Assembly (NCBI RefSeq): GCF_029203285.1
Contig: NZ_CP115669.1
Span: 930,001-994,000 of the forward strand
From: Pseudomonas sp. PSE14
GTDB lineage: Bacteria > Pseudomonadota > Gammaproteobacteria > Pseudomonadales > Pseudomonadaceae
Reading direction: 5' to 3'
Length of the DNA stretch: 64,000 nt
Made by a program: the position numbers and the translations under genes. Positions 17,781-31,202 of this stretch are shown piece by piece (positions within the stretch are counted from its first letter, which is position 1; each line of letters starts with the position of its first letter). The notes beneath the pieces are model-generated. The model was given only the letters and a program-made list of their open reading frames with translations, did not search any database and was not told the origin of the DNA.

Positions 17781-20700
17781 TCAGCCCAGCAGGAAGATGG
17801 CATTGCTGGCGAACAGCGCAGCGAACTGGTCCGCCGGCACCGGGCGGCCGAAGAGGAAGCCCTGCACCTCGTCGCAACCGTGCTGGCGCAGGAACTCCAG
17901 CTGATCGTGGCTCTCCACGCCCTCGGCGATCACCATCAGGTTCAGGCTGTGGGCCATGGCGATGATGGCGCGGGCGATCTGCGCGTCCTGTTCGCCGTGG
18001 GGCAGGCCGTCGACGAAGCTGCGGTCGATCTTCAGCACGTCGATGGGGAACTGCTTGAGGTAGTTGAGCGAGGAGTAGCCGGTGCCGAAGTCGTCCACCG
18101 CGATCGCCAGGCCCAGGCGCTTCAGACCGCGGAGAATCTGCATGGCCTGGGACACGTCGCTCATCAGGATGCTTTCGGTCAGCTCCAGCTCCAGGCACGC
18201 CGGCGGAATGCCAGTGTCGCGGAGGATGCCGGCGATGCGCTCGCCCAACTGGCCGTCGGCGAACTGCCGGGCGGAGAGGTTCACCGAGATCTTCGGCACC
18301 CGCACCTTGTCGCGGTGCCAGGCCTTGAGCTGCAGGCAGGCCTGCTCCAGCAGCCAGTCGCCGACCTGGGCCACCAGGCCGAGCTCTTCCAGCACCGGGA
18401 CGAACTCCGTCGGCGGGATCAGCCCGCGCTTGGGATGCTGCCAGCGCAGCAGCGCCTCCGCACCGGTGAGGCGGCGGCCGTCACCGGTGAACTGCGGCTG
18501 GTAATGCAGGATGAATTCTTCCTGCTCGATGGCGCGGCGCAGGTCGCTTTCCAGTTCCAGGCGCTCCAGCGCGCGGGCGTTCATCTCGGCCTGGTAGAAC
18601 TGGAAGTTGTTCTTGCCCATCTCCTTGGCGTGGTACATCGCCGTATCGGCGTTCTTCATCAATTGGCTGAGCTCGGCGCCGTCCTGCGGCGACAGCGCCA
18701 CGCCGATGCTGGCGGTGACGAAGAATTCGCGGCCTTCGAGGGTAAAGGGACGGGCGAGGCTGGCGAGGATCTGCTCGGCCACCTGGATCGCCTGCCGGAG
18801 CGCCCGCTCACGGTCGCCCTGGCCGGGCAGCAGCAGGGTGAACTCGTCGCCGCCCATGCGCGCCACGGTGTCGTCGTCGCTGACGCAGTGGCTCAGGCGC
18901 TCGGCCACTTCCTTGAGCATGCGGTCGCCCGCGGCGTGGCCGAGGGAGTCGTTGATCGGCTTGAAGCGGTCGAGGTCGAGGAACATCAGCACCACCCACT
19001 GCTGGTGCCGCTCGGCCTGCAACAGCGCGGTGTGCAGGCGGTCCTGGAACAGCGTGCGGTTGGGCAGGTGGGTCAGGGCGTCGTAGTAGGCCAGGCGGTG
19101 AATGCGCCGCTCGCTGGCCTTGCGCTCGCTGATGTCGCTGAAGAAGCAGACGAAGCTCACCAGGTCGCCTTCCTCGTCGTGCACGGCGGTGATGCCGACC
19201 CAGGACGGATACAGCTCGCCGTTCTTGCGCTTCTGCAGGATCTCGCCTTCCCAGCTACCGCTTTTGCGCAGGCTGTCCAGCACGTGCTTGAGCTGGTTGG
19301 CCTCCTGGCGGTCGGCGGTGAGCAGGCGCGGCAGCTGGTCCAGCACTTCCTCGGCCTGGTAGCCGGTGAGGCGGGTGAAGGAGTCGTTGATCTGCACGAT
19401 GTAGCCGACCGGGTCGGTGACCATGATCGCCGCCGTGGAGTGCTCGAATACCGTCGCGGCCATGCGCATTTCGCGTTCCGCGCGGCGCTGCTGGCTGATG
19501 TCGCGGGCGACGCCGAGCAGGCCCTCGAAGCAACCGTGGTCGTCCCACATCAGGGCGATGCGCAGCTCCACCGGAATCTTGTGCCCATCGGCATGTATGC
19601 AGTCGAGGGTGAACAGCTGCGGCTCGGTGTTCTCGCGCAGTTCGGCGAGGCGCGTGGGCTCGCCGATGGCGTCGTGCAGCCGCTCCAGCAGTGCGCTCAG
19701 GCGTTCCAGTTGCGCCGGGTTGGCGGCCACCTGCTGGAAGCCGTTGTGCAGCACCCAGTCGGCGCTGTAGCCGAACACCTGCTGGATCGACGGGCTGACA
19801 TAGTTGAGCTTGACCTGGGCGTCGGTGGAGACGATCACGTCGCTGATGCTCTCGGCCAGCATGCGGTAGCGGCGGCTGCTCTCGCGCAGGGAGTTGTGCG
19901 CCTCGACGGTGTCGGTGATGTCCTTGGCCACGCCGATCAGCCGGGCCACGCGGCCGGCGGCATCGCGGGTGAAGGCCTGCTCGCGGACGTCGAACCAGTG
20001 CCAGCTGCCGTCGCGGTGGCGCCAGCGCAGCTGGCTGTCGAGCAGCAGGCCGTCGCCCACCACCTGCTGCAGGTTGCGCACGCGCCAGTAGTATTCGACG
20101 TCGTCCGGGTGCAGGACCTTTTCCCAGAAGCGCTCGCCCATCGCCCGCAGTTCGTCGGCGCTGTAGCCGAGCTGGTAGCCGAGGTTGTGATTGCTGAAGA
20201 TCACCCGGCGCGCGGCGATGTCGTGGATGTACAGGGTGTCGGGCACCGCGCGCACCGCGTCGGACCAGAACTTCTCGCGCTCCACCAGCGACAGTTCGAC
20301 CTGCTTGCGCGAGGTGATGTCGGAAAGGCTGAGGGTGACCGCGTGGAAGTCCTGGATCATCTCCGGCACGCGCAGTTGCAGCCAGAGGTGGCGCTGCTCG
20401 CCCTGGCGCGTCTGGATGCAGGCTTCCAGCTCGATCATGCCGTGGCCGGCCAGCACCGCGTCGAGCATCTTGCTGCGCACCCCGTCCGGGCGCATGCCGG
20501 CGCTGCCGAACAGCACCTGCCAGGCCTGCTCGGTGGTACTGACGCCCATCAGGCGCTTGGCGACGTTGTTGATTTCGGTGATGCGCACCTGGCGCAGCAG
20601 CCCGGGCAGGCGCTCGGGTTGCGCGGCAATCCAGTCCTGCAGATCGTTCTGCCGGCGCAGGTTGAGGTCCACCAGGTTCTGCCGCAATGCCGACAGGTCG

Positions 20701-22037
20701 AGCACACAGAGGGCGACGCCGACGCCGTCGAAGATGTCCTGGTAGCGTCGCCGCGTCTCTTCGAGGATGTGCAGCGCCTGCTGCTCCTCGGTGACGTCGC
20801 GCAGCACCCAGACCTGGCCGCCATGCGCGAAGTTGTCGCGCAGCAGCCATGGCAGCTCGGCGGCGAGGGGATTGTCGTCCAGCGGGCGGCGGCTGACCGC
20901 GAACAGGCGCGCCTGCCCGGTGTGGGTGACCCGGACCAGTTCTGTGCTGCCGTTGTCCAGCAGGCTGGCCTCGCCGCCCTGCTGGGCGCCCAGCCCCGGC
21001 AGGAGTTCCAGCAGATGATGGTTGGCGGCCTGGTCGGCCGGGATGCCGAACAGTTGCTCCGCCTGCGGGTTGAGGTAGGCAAGGCGGCCGTCGGCGCGGG
21101 TCACCAGCACCCGTTCGTCGATGGCGCCCAGCGCCTGCGCGGCCTGGCGCAGGCGTTGCTGGGAGTCGACGGTCAGCGCGCGCAGGTTCTGTTGTTCACG
21201 CTGCAGGCGCAGCAGGGCGCCGCCGGTGACGCCGGCGAGCAACAGCAGCAGCGCCAGTTCCCCGACCAGCCGCGGCAGCAGCGCGGTGCGCACGCGCTGG
21301 GCGTCGAACAGCGGGCGCAATTGCCAGTCGGTGTTCGGGATCGGCAGTGCGGCGAGGCTCTGCGCCTGTTCCAGCGGCGAGGCGGCGGTAAGCGGGCCGG
21401 GACGCGAACCGCTGGAACGGCCGAGGACCTTGTGCCGTACCTGGTCTTCGAGAATCCACGGCGGCGCATTCGGGCGCAGTTGCGCGCTCCAGCCACGGCG
21501 GGCGAGCCGCTCGTCGAGGCGGATGATGCTGTCCCCTTCGCCGGGCTCGGTGGCGCGCAGCCAGATGTAGAACACGCCGCCGTTCTCTTCGCTGAAGGCG
21601 TAGTGATAGTCCTGGTGGCCGCCGCGCTCGCGCAGGGCGACCAGGAAGGCTGCGTCCTTGAAGCCGATGGCGGAGTCACGCCGCGGTACGCCGTTGCTGC
21701 CCAGGCGCACCAGGCTGTGGAAGGCCGGATAGATGCGGCGCAGCCCGCTGAGCAGGGCGGGCTCGCCGTCGATGTCGCCGCGGTCGTCGCGTTGCTTGAG
21801 CAGGGCCTGCGCAGCCATGGCCTTGAGCTCCAGGGTCAGCGAGATACGCTGGGCCAGTTGCTCGCTGTGCAGCGTCACTCGCTCGCGTTCGAAGCGCTCC
21901 TGGTTACGGAACTCCTGGTGCAGCTGCCAGGCCAGCAGGCCGAGCATCAGCAGCACCAGCAGCAACAGGGCGGTCCGGGTCGCCACGCGGCCAGGTCGGG
22001 TCAGGGTGTCCGGGGATGGGCGGGGTGTTGTAGACAA
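17781..22037 (-). CDS. morA: MorA: membrane PAS-GGDEF-EAL c-di-GMP regulator
   Basis: A 1,418-residue protein that makes and degrades cyclic-di-GMP to control motility and biofilm formation. The N-terminal helix (residues ~22-42) and a second hydrophobic segment (~245-265) enclose a periplasmic sensor domain. About four to five PAS/PAC modules follow (residues ~290-960). The GGDEF domain has the intact active site [12 protein letters not shown] (~residue 1065). The EAL domain starts with [10 protein letters not shown] and contains ELTESILM and [12 protein letters not shown], with the later KIDRSFV, so both activities appear preserved. P. aeruginosa MorA has the same length and architecture and also adjoins glyA3. 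In that species the mexCD-oprJ/nfxB genes lie on its other side; here ettA follows directly. Confidence 0.93.
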   Translation of the reverse strand: MSTTPRPSPDTLTRPGRVATRTALLLLVLLMLGLLAWQLHQEFRNQERFERERVTLHSEQLAQRISLTLELKAMAAQALLKQRDDRGDIDGEPALLSGLRRIYPAFHSLVRLGSNGVPRRDSAIGFKDAAFLVALRERGGHQDYHYAFSEENGGVFYIWLRATEPGEGDSIIRLDERLARRGWSAQLRPNAPPWILEDQVRHKVLGRSSGSRPGPLTAASPLEQAQSLAALPIPNTDWQLRPLFDAQRVRTALLPRLVGELALLLLLAGVTGGALLRLQREQQNLRALTVDSQQRLRQAAQALGAIDERVLVTRADGRLAYLNPQAEQLFGIPADQAANHHLLELLPGLGAQQGGEASLLDNGSTELVRVTHTGQARLFAVSRRPLDDNPLAAELPWLLRDNFAHGGQVWVLRDVTEEQQALHILEETRRRYQDIFDGVGVALCVLDLSALRQNLVDLNLRRQNDLQDWIAAQPERLPGLLRQVRITEINNVAKRLMGVSTTEQAWQVLFGSAGMRPDGVRSKMLDAVLAGHGMIELEACIQTRQGEQRHLWLQLRVPEMIQDFHAVTLSLSDITSRKQVELSLVEREKFWSDAVRAVPDTLYIHDIAARRVIFSNHNLGYQLGYSADELRAMGERFWEKVLHPDDVEYYWRVRNLQQVVGDGLLLDSQLRWRHRDGSWHWFDVREQAFTRDAAGRVARLIGVAKDITDTVEAHNSLRESSRRYRMLAESISDVIVSTDAQVKLNYVSPSIQQVFGYSADWVLHNGFQQVAANPAQLERLSALLERLHDAIGEPTRLAELRENTEPQLFTLDCIHADGHKIPVELRIALMWDDHGCFEGLLGVARDISQQRRAEREMRMAATVFEHSTAAIMVTDPVGYIVQINDSFTRLTGYQAEEVLDQLPRLLTADRQEANQLKHVLDSLRKSGSWEGEILQKRKNGELYPSWVGITAVHDEEGDLVSFVCFFSDISERKASERRIHRLAYYDALTHLPNRTLFQDRLHTALLQAERHQQWVVLMFLDLDRFKPINDSLGHAAGDRMLKEVAERLSHCVSDDDTVARMGGDEFTLLLPGQGDRERALRQAIQVAEQILASLARPFTLEGREFFVTASIGVALSPQDGAELSQLMKNADTAMYHAKEMGKNNFQFYQAEMNARALERLELESDLRRAIEQEEFILHYQPQFTGDGRRLTGAEALLRWQHPKRGLIPPTEFVPVLEELGLVAQVGDWLLEQACLQLKAWHRDKVRVPKISVNLSARQFADGQLGERIAGILRDTGIPPACLELELTESILMSDVSQAMQILRGLKRLGLAIAVDDFGTGYSSLNYLKQFPIDVLKIDRSFVDGLPHGEQDAQIARAIIAMAHSLNLMVIAEGVESHDQLEFLRQHGCDEVQGFLFGRPVPADQFAALFASNAIFLLG

Positions 22038-22331
22038 GGACCTGTTACCTGGGGGGCGATACGGCGGAATTCGGCACGGTTAGGATGCCCGGAAGTACGG
22101 CGATGTGCCAGTACGGCCGACGAGCGTCGTTTGCCCTTCCTGGCCCATTCCGGTAGCTTTGCCGCACGCGCGCGGGTAAACATGACCGCGCCATGATTCG
22201 CGCGAAGGCCCTGAACCGGCCTTCTGCGCCCGCCGGTGGGGCGCTCCACCGTATCCGGCCAGCAGCGCCGGCACTGCCGCAGTCCATTCCGGCTCATTCC
22301 GATCACTTTTCATCTCAGAAGTCAGGTATCC

Positions 22332-25911
<3,580 letters not shown>

Positions 25912-25932
25912 TCATTCCGGCAGCATGAAGAG

Positions 25933-25954
25933 CGGGCCCATCGGGCCCGTTTTT
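25933..25954 (+). terminator. Rho-independent terminator of gdhA
   Basis: CGGGCCC-ATC-GGGCCCG followed by TTTTT, 21 bp past the gdhA stop codon. Confidence 0.9.
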
Positions 25955-25975
25955 CATTCCAGTTGAGGAGCATGC

Positions 25976-26042
25976 CGTAGGAGCGGACTTTGTCCGCGAT
26001 CGCCCGAGCGAACGAGCATCGCGGACGGAGTCCGCTCCTACG
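25976..26042. repeat. Dispersed inverted repeat (GTAGGAGCGGAC type)
   Basis: The left arm begins CGTAGGAGCGGACTTTGTCC and continues GCGATCG; the right arm GCATCGCGGACGGAGTCCGC then TCCTACG. The two copies of the unit form one large hairpin (a REPIN-like pair). The single unit at 7248 has the same core. Confidence 0.85.
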
Positions 26043-26061
26043 GGTTTGCGATATCGACGTT

Positions 26062-26421
26062 TCATTCGCCACGCAGGGCGCGCCCTAGTGCGCGGTCCTT
26101 CTCCTGTTTCCACTCGCGGTCACGATCGCTCTGGCGCTGCGACTCATAGCGCTGGCGCTCCTGGCTGACGTACTGCCCCTGACATTGCTGGAAACCGTCG
26201 CCCCAGCCCAACGCATACTGCTTGTCCGCCAGGTAGCGCGGCACGCTCTTGCGGAACTCACCGGTGATGGCACCCGCCGCCTGGCGACCACTGCTGCAAC
26301 CGTCGTCGAAGCCGTCGGCGTAGGCGGGCGGATAGCCCTGGGCGATGAGCGTCTGGTGGGTGGTCTCGCAGCCGGCCAGCGGTGCGAGCAGAAGCAGAAT
26401 GAGGATGGCGCGGGGCGCCAT
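26062..26421 (-). CDS. Small lipoprotein of unknown function
   Basis: A 119-residue lipoprotein: signal MAPRAILILLLLAPLAGC with the lipobox LAGC (Cys 18). The mature part contains AYADGFDDGCSSGRQAAG and ALGWGDGFQQCQGQY, two similar Gly-Phe-x-x-Gly/Cys segments that may form a disulfide, and a highly charged C-terminal helix (RQRYESQRQSDRDREWKQEK). The start at 26421 has GGGAG upstream. It lies 103 bp downstream of rtcA on the same strand but is separated from it by a strong inverted repeat, so membership in the repair operon is doubtful. Confidence 0.78.
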   Translation of the reverse strand: MAPRAILILLLLAPLAGCETTHQTLIAQGYPPAYADGFDDGCSSGRQAAGAITGEFRKSVPRYLADKQYALGWGDGFQQCQGQYVSQERQRYESQRQSDRDREWKQEKDRALGRALRGE

Positions 26422-26468
26422 GGGAACTCCCGTGTGCCAATGGGCGGGCGCACGCGCCGGATGGAGAG

Positions 26469-26490
26469 GCACGTCCCGGCAGGGGACGTG
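26469..26490 (-). terminator. Inverted repeat downstream of rtcA
   Basis: CACGTCCC-GGCAG-GGGACGTG is a perfect 8-bp palindromic stem between rtcA and the lipoprotein gene. It lacks a T-run, so it may end the rtc transcript inefficiently, protect its 3' end, or be an operator. Confidence 0.45.
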
Positions 26491-26524
26491 TCAGCAATCT
26501 ATCCGGCGAGCTGTGAGGAACGCG

Positions 26525-27550
26525 TCAAACCGGTGTGATGCGGATGTGCTGGCCACCTGCCGAATGGGCCTGGCAGTCGATTCGTACGGGCAGGAAAGCT
26601 TCGATTACCGCGCGGTTGCTCCGCAAGTGATCGCTCAGCAGCGGAGTGGTGAAGCTGCCGCCGCCTGCCAGGGCGATCGGCAGCAGCAACTGATCCGCCA
26701 GGTGTTCGTCGACGGCGGTACCGCTGGTGCGCCACGCATCCGCCTGCTGCAGCGCCTGGCCGGCAACCCGCTCGGCGCTGACGCCCGGCTGGCCGAAGGC
26801 GCAGAACACCAGCGTCAGGTGCTCGCACTCGATATCCAGCAGCAGGGCGTTGCCCGGCCCCTGGTCCTCGGGCAGGCGCACTACCTTGGTGTTGGCGGCG
26901 CTCCATCCACGGTGGCGGCGGACCCGTTCCAGTTCGCGTTCGGCAACGTGGCCGGGTACGCCCGTCAGCAGGGCGCGGGCCGAGCGGGAGCGCTCGGCGC
27001 CAGCGACCATCAGGTGCAACGGCTGTAGCTCGCTGGGCAGCACCCTCACCACCAGCTCGCCGCCTCCCGCCGGCATGAAGCCGTGGCGCAGCAGCTCGAA
27101 ATCCACCCTCGCACCCATGCGCCGCAGCAGTGGCAGCCAGGTGCGCTCGATGAAATCGGCCGGCGGCGCCAGCGGGTTGTGGGTGCCACCGCTGATCGCC
27201 AGGCTGCTCGGTGCGTCGGCGAACAGCAGCGCCGGCAGCAGGGTCTGCAGCACCAGCACGGCGCTGCCCGCACTACCGATGGCGAAGCGGTAGTCGCCGC
27301 CGAGGATCGCACCAGGACGGAAGGTCAGGCTGCGCGAACCCAGCTCCGCGCCTTCCACCGTCGCGCCGCAGATTTCCGCCGCCGCCCGCACCGCCGTGAG
27401 GTGCTGGCGCAACAGCCCTGGCCGCGAACGCCGGCCACGGATGTTGATAATGCGCAGCGGCTGTCCGCTGATCATCGACAGGCTCAGCGCGCTGCGCAGG
27501 ATCTGGCCGCCGCCTTCGGCGCCATCGAGTTCGATCCTGTCCTTGTTCAT
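26525..27550 (-). CDS. rtcA: RNA 3'-terminal phosphate cyclase RtcA
   Basis: A 341-residue enzyme that converts RNA 3'-phosphate ends to 2',3'-cyclic phosphate with ATP through an enzyme-AMP intermediate. DGAEGGGQILRSALSLS near the N-terminus (residues 8-24) is the family signature, and the nucleotidylated histidine is in LLSDHLRSNRAVIEAFLPV (about residue 308). It is the last gene of the repair operon: its ATG at 27550 shares one base with the stop codon of rlaP (TGATG), showing translational coupling. I preferred this start to the ATG at 27574 on that basis and from family alignment (MNKDRIELDGAEGGG). Confidence 0.95.
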   Translation of the reverse strand: MNKDRIELDGAEGGGQILRSALSLSMISGQPLRIINIRGRRSRPGLLRQHLTAVRAAAEICGATVEGAELGSRSLTFRPGAILGGDYRFAIGSAGSAVLVLQTLLPALLFADAPSSLAISGGTHNPLAPPADFIERTWLPLLRRMGARVDFELLRHGFMPAGGGELVVRVLPSELQPLHLMVAGAERSRSARALLTGVPGHVAERELERVRRHRGWSAANTKVVRLPEDQGPGNALLLDIECEHLTLVFCAFGQPGVSAERVAGQALQQADAWRTSGTAVDEHLADQLLLPIALAGGGSFTTPLLSDHLRSNRAVIEAFLPVRIDCQAHSAGGQHIRITPV

Positions 27551-28356
27551 CACGTACTCCTTGCGTACGTCCATACCTGCTCGCGCAGGTACTCATCCAG
27601 CCGCGACATGTCGTTGCTCCCTTCGCGCGGCGCGCTCAGTGTTTCCGCCCGCTGCAATTCCGCTTCGATCAACCGATGCAGGGCCGGGCGTGCCGGCCCG
27701 TATTCGGCCTCCACGGCCCGCCTCTTGAGCGTCAGCAGCTCGTCCACCTCGGCCCGTTGCGCTGCATCGTGCAGGGTGGCTTCGAGCAGGCTTTCGAACA
27801 CCATGGGCGGCATGCCAAGCCCCAGGTCGATCCAGCGTACGGCGAGCAACGGGCGCAGCACGTAGAGGTACTTCTTGTAGCGAACTTCCGCCCCTTGCAG
27901 GTAGCCACGGAAGTTCTTCCGCGCCATCGACAGGTAGTGCGCCCGCGCCGCAGCGGGCGAGTAGAACGCCTGCGCCAGTTGGCGCAACCCGTCAGTCGCT
28001 GCGGCCTCGCAGCGATACACCAGCGGCGAGTCCAGCCATTCCAGCAGCGTCGGGTTGGATTTGCGCAGCAGACGCAGTGTCTTGCGCAGCTCCCAGCCGC
28101 TGAGGTCCAGCTCGTCGGTCAGCGGACGCTCCAGCACGTCGCGCGGCTCGCTCACGCGCAGGTACCACTCCGGTTGATGCACATAGACGAAGCGCACGTC
28201 GTAATCGCTGTCCGGTGAGGCGAAGCCCCAGGCACGGCTGCCGGATTCGCACGCGTAGAGCACGGTGACGTCGCGCTCCTGTTCCAGTCTTTCCAGTTCT
28301 TCCAGCACCCGTTCGCGCATGGCGGCGGGGAGTGGATGTCGTTCTTCCTTGCTCAT
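27550..28356 (-). CDS. RlaP-type nucleotidyltransferase (RNA-ligase-associated, COG3541)
   Basis: A 268-residue protein of the DNA-polymerase-beta nucleotidyltransferase fold. The active-site pattern G-S-R-A-W-G-F-A-S-P-D-S-D-Y-D-V (residues ~42-57) supplies the GS motif and the metal-binding Asp pair DYD. Family members co-occur with RtcB and RtcA in RNA repair operons and were named RlaP for that association; a nucleotide-adding or end-modifying step in RNA repair is inferred, not proven. It lies between rtcB (53-bp gap) and rtcA (1-base overlap). ATG 28356 has GGAAG just upstream; the frame continues to 28425 without support. Confidence 0.85.
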   Translation of the reverse strand: MSKEERHPLPAAMRERVLEELERLEQERDVTVLYACESGSRAWGFASPDSDYDVRFVYVHQPEWYLRVSEPRDVLERPLTDELDLSGWELRKTLRLLRKSNPTLLEWLDSPLVYRCEAAATDGLRQLAQAFYSPAAARAHYLSMARKNFRGYLQGAEVRYKKYLYVLRPLLAVRWIDLGLGMPPMVFESLLEATLHDAAQRAEVDELLTLKRRAVEAEYGPARPALHRLIEAELQRAETLSAPREGSNDMSRLDEYLREQVWTYARST

Positions 28357-28409
28357 CTTCCGATTCCTTGTCTTGCAGTCGAGGCGGGCCGTATTCGGCG
28401 CGCCTCGCG

Positions 28410-29630
28410 CTATCCCTTCACGCACACCACCTGACGCAGGGTATGCAGCACTTCCACCAGCTCGCGCTGGGCCGCCATCACGGCGTCGATGTCCTTGTAG
28501 GCCATGGGGATCTCGTCGATCACGTCCTTGTCCTTACGGCATTCGACGTGGGCGGTGGCGCGCACCTGGTCTTCCACGGTGAACAGCTTCTTCGCCTTGG
28601 TGCGGCTCATGGTCCGGCCGGCGCCGTGGCTGCAGGAGCAGAAGGCTTCCTCGTTACCCAGGCCGCGGACGATGAAGCTCCTGGCGCCCATCGATCCCGG
28701 AATGATGCCGAGCTGGCCTTTCTGCGCGGACACCGCGCCCTTGCGGGTCACCAGCACCTCTTCGCCGAAGTGGCGTTCCTTCTGTACATAGTTGTGGTGG
28801 CAGTTCACCGCTTCCAGGCTGGCCTCGAACGGCTTGCGGATCACTTGCCGCGCGGCGGCGATCACCGCGCGCATCATCAGCTCGCGGTTCTGCCGGGCGA
28901 AGTCCTGGGCCCAGCCCACGGCTTCCACGTAGTCGTCGAAGTGCCGGCTGCCTTCCTCGAAGTACGCCAGGTCGCGGTCCGGCAGGTTGGCGATGTGCTG
29001 GCGCATGTCGGCCTGGGCCAGTTCGATGAACAGGTTGCCGATGGCGTTGCCCACCCCGCGCGATCCGCTGTGCAGCATGAACCACACGCGGTCGGCCTCG
29101 TCGAGGCAGACCTCGATGAAGTGGTTGCCGGTCCCGAGGGTTCCCAGGTGGTGGCGGTTGTTGGTCTTCTCCAGCTTCGGGTACTTGGTGGTGATCGCCT
29201 TGAAGCGACCGGCCAGCGCCTTCCACGCGTCATCGGCGTGATCCGGCACGTTTTCCCAGGCGCCCTGGTCGCGGCGGCCGAAGGTCTTGCCGTGGGGCAC
29301 GGCCTTCTCGATGGCGCTGCGCAGGCCATGCAGGTTGTCCGGCAGGTCGGCGGCCATCAGCGAGGTGCGCGCGGCGATCATGCCGCAACCGATATCCACG
29401 CCAACTGCTGCCGGGATGATGGCGCCCCGGGTGGGGATCACGCTGCCGATGGTCGAACCCTTGCCCAGGTGCACGTCCGGCATCACAGCCAGGTGCTTGA
29501 AGATGAACGGCATCTTTGCGGTGTTCATCAGTTGCTGGCGGGCGTCGTCCTCGACCGGCACGCCCTGGGTCCAGAGCTTGATCGGCTTGCCGTTGGTGAC
29601 TTCCAGCAGCTGGAAGGTCTTGTTGCTCAT
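28410..29630 (-). CDS. rtcB: RNA-splicing ligase RtcB
   Basis: A 406-residue Mn2+- and GTP-dependent ligase joining 2',3'-cyclic-phosphate (or 3'-phosphate) and 5'-OH RNA ends, the ends left by most tRNA-cutting toxins. Metal ligands are visible in MPDVHLGKG, VGVDIGCGM (Asp and Cys), GTGNHFIEV and NCHHNYVQK. The guanylylated His is in CSCSHGAGRTMSRTKAKK (near residue 335). Length fits the E. coli-type short RtcB (408). Its start overlaps the stop of the upstream zinc-ribbon gene by four bases (ATGA), so the two are coupled. The frame is open to 29771, but the residues there encode the zinc-ribbon gene in another frame. Confidence 0.96.
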   Translation of the reverse strand: MSNKTFQLLEVTNGKPIKLWTQGVPVEDDARQQLMNTAKMPFIFKHLAVMPDVHLGKGSTIGSVIPTRGAIIPAAVGVDIGCGMIAARTSLMAADLPDNLHGLRSAIEKAVPHGKTFGRRDQGAWENVPDHADDAWKALAGRFKAITTKYPKLEKTNNRHHLGTLGTGNHFIEVCLDEADRVWFMLHSGSRGVGNAIGNLFIELAQADMRQHIANLPDRDLAYFEEGSRHFDDYVEAVGWAQDFARQNRELMMRAVIAAARQVIRKPFEASLEAVNCHHNYVQKERHFGEEVLVTRKGAVSAQKGQLGIIPGSMGARSFIVRGLGNEEAFCSCSHGAGRTMSRTKAKKLFTVEDQVRATAHVECRKDKDVIDEIPMAYKDIDAVMAAQRELVEVLHTLRQVVCVKG

Positions 29631-30025
29631 GCTTTGACTCTCTTCTGTTCGGTGGCGAGCCGGCCGGATGCGGGTTGCGCCCGGCCGTCGCGAATTCGTT
29701 TGTTCAATCGGCACGCCCGGCAGCGAATCGCGGTGGAGTAGACCTGCCCTTTGCAGTCCTCGTACCACCATTTCTGCTGTGCGGCGGTCCAGGTTTCCCG
29801 GGCTCCACAGTCCTGGCAGCTAAAGGTTTTATCCTCATACCAGCCGCGCTGGACGAAAAGCGGATCGCCATAGCTGTTGTAGGGCGCCAGCTCGGAGCGG
29901 GTGACCGGGAAGGTGCCGACAGGAGCGACCGGGGCCATGGGCTGTTCGGCGGGCCGAGCCCTCTTTGCCTTGCGCCGCTCCCGCGCCAGACGAATTTCCT
30001 GGCGGCGTTGCTTGTTGCTTTTCAT
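29627..30025 (-). CDS. Zinc-ribbon protein of the rtc operon
   Basis: A 132-residue, very basic protein. The first 28 residues (MKSNKQRRQEIRLARERRKA onward) look like an RNA-binding tail. A four-Cys zinc ribbon follows: CQDCGARE near residue 70 and CRACRLNK near residue 102, with Trp-rich WTAAQQKWWYEDCKGQVYST between. Probable zinc-ribbon proteins of this type are seen next to RtcB in some RNA repair operons; an RNA-handling or ribosome-contacting accessory role is inferred. It lies 31 bp after the slipin gene and overlaps rtcB by 4 bp, so it is firmly part of the operon. Confidence 0.82.
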   Translation of the reverse strand: MKSNKQRRQEIRLARERRKAKRARPAEQPMAPVAPVGTFPVTRSELAPYNSYGDPLFVQRGWYEDKTFSCQDCGARETWTAAQQKWWYEDCKGQVYSTAIRCRACRLNKRIRDGRAQPASGRLATEQKRVKA

Positions 30026-30056
30026 GGCGCCTTCCTCTTTGCCGGACAGGCCTTGT

Positions 30057-31202
30057 TCAGGCCTGCTTCAGCGTTACCAGTCCATTCAATACCTGATCCA
30101 GGCCGCCGAATACCGAGATGCGGTCGATTCGTTCGGCCACCCGTTCCAGGGTTTCCAGTTCCTTCAGGCGCAGGGCGGTGGGGTTTTCTTCCATCACCTT
30201 GGCCGTGTTCAGCAGCGAGCGGGTCGCCGAGGTTTCCTCGCGGCGGCGGATCACGTTGGCCTGTGCGGCCTTTTCCGCTTCCACCACCTGGGCCAGCAGC
30301 GCCTTCATCTCGCCCGGCAGGATGATGTCGCGCACGCCCAGGCCGCTGACCTCGATGCCGGTGCCCGCCAACCGCTCGGCGAGGTGGGCGCCGACCGACT
30401 CGTCGATGAGCTGCTTGTTCTCCAGCAGCTCATCCAGCGAGCGCGTACCCACCGCCGCTCGCAGGCCGAACTGCAGCTCGCGGTACAGGTGCTCCAGCGG
30501 CTTGGACAGGCGCGAGTACGCCGTCAGCACGTCGCTGTAGCGCCAGTTGGCGGCCAGGTTCAGGCGCAGGCTCACCTTGTCGCGGGTGAGGATTTCCTGG
30601 CCGCTGACTTCCAGCGCCTGGATGCGCGTATCGATCAGCTCCACGCTCACCTGGCGGTTGTAGCGCCAGAAGCCGTACTGGCCCGCCGGCAGCAGTTCGA
30701 TGACCGCGCCGTCGACCTTCAGCACGCCGACCTGGTAGGCCGGCACCTGTGCCATCAGCACCGCATCCAGGCCGGCGAGGCTGCGGCCGCGCAGGTTCGG
30801 CTGGCTCAGTTGGGCCAGCAGCGGGGCGGCCAGTCGGTAGTCCTGGCTCAGGTCGATGCGCTCCAGGCGCTGTTCGGTCTGGCCCTTCCAGTACAGCCGG
30901 CGGCTGCCCGGCGGCAGGATTTCCGCCAGCACACCGTCCTCGAAACGCAGGCCTGCCTCGTTCTCGGAGAGGTCCATACGGGTGAAGTAGCGTTCGACGA
31001 GCACCGGTTCGGACTGGCGCAGATAACCGGCCAGGCGGTGCTCGAACAACGGGGTGTTCAGGCTGAAGGTTTCCACGCTCAGGCGGTTGTACAGGTCCAG
31101 ATGGCGGTGGATGCCCGGCTCGAGGATCGCCAGGAAATCGCCCTCGGCGTACAGCAGGCCGCGTTCGTTCTTCTTCACGGTAAAGCGCTTCAGCAGTTTC
31201 AT
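30057..31202 (-). CDS. Slipin-family SPFH/Band-7 protein of the rtc operon
   Basis: A 381-residue protein and the first protein-coding gene of the repair operon. After an unusual N-terminal region (MKLLKRFTVKKNERGLLYAE, no obvious long membrane helix) comes an SPFH domain: VPAYQVGVLKVDGAVIELLPAG near residues 155-175 and SVELIDTRIQALEVSGQEILTRD (~190-212). A coiled-coil stretch follows (LAQVVEAEKAAQANVIRRRE, ~300-320). Slipins scaffold membrane microdomains and often act with NfeD proteases; no nfeD is here. Association of slipin-like proteins with RtcB has been noted for RNA repair systems; its job there is unknown. Start 31202 has GGAAGAGAG upstream; 281 bp of untranslated RNA precede it. 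Confidence 0.85.
   Translation of the reverse strand: MKLLKRFTVKKNERGLLYAEGDFLAILEPGIHRHLDLYNRLSVETFSLNTPLFEHRLAGYLRQSEPVLVERYFTRMDLSENEAGLRFEDGVLAEILPPGSRRLYWKGQTEQRLERIDLSQDYRLAAPLLAQLSQPNLRGRSLAGLDAVLMAQVPAYQVGVLKVDGAVIELLPAGQYGFWRYNRQVSVELIDTRIQALEVSGQEILTRDKVSLRLNLAANWRYSDVLTAYSRLSKPLEHLYRELQFGLRAAVGTRSLDELLENKQLIDESVGAHLAERLAGTGIEVSGLGVRDIILPGEMKALLAQVVEAEKAAQANVIRRREETSATRSLLNTAKVMEENPTALRLKELETLERVAERIDRISVFGGLDQVLNGLVTLKQA

Noticed and set aside
17880..22196. Very long plus-strand open frame (1,438 codons) opposite morA
   Set aside because: It is the antisense shadow of a GC-rich gene; its translation is low-complexity (His, Gln, Val, Gly rich) with no family features, whereas the minus strand encodes MorA.
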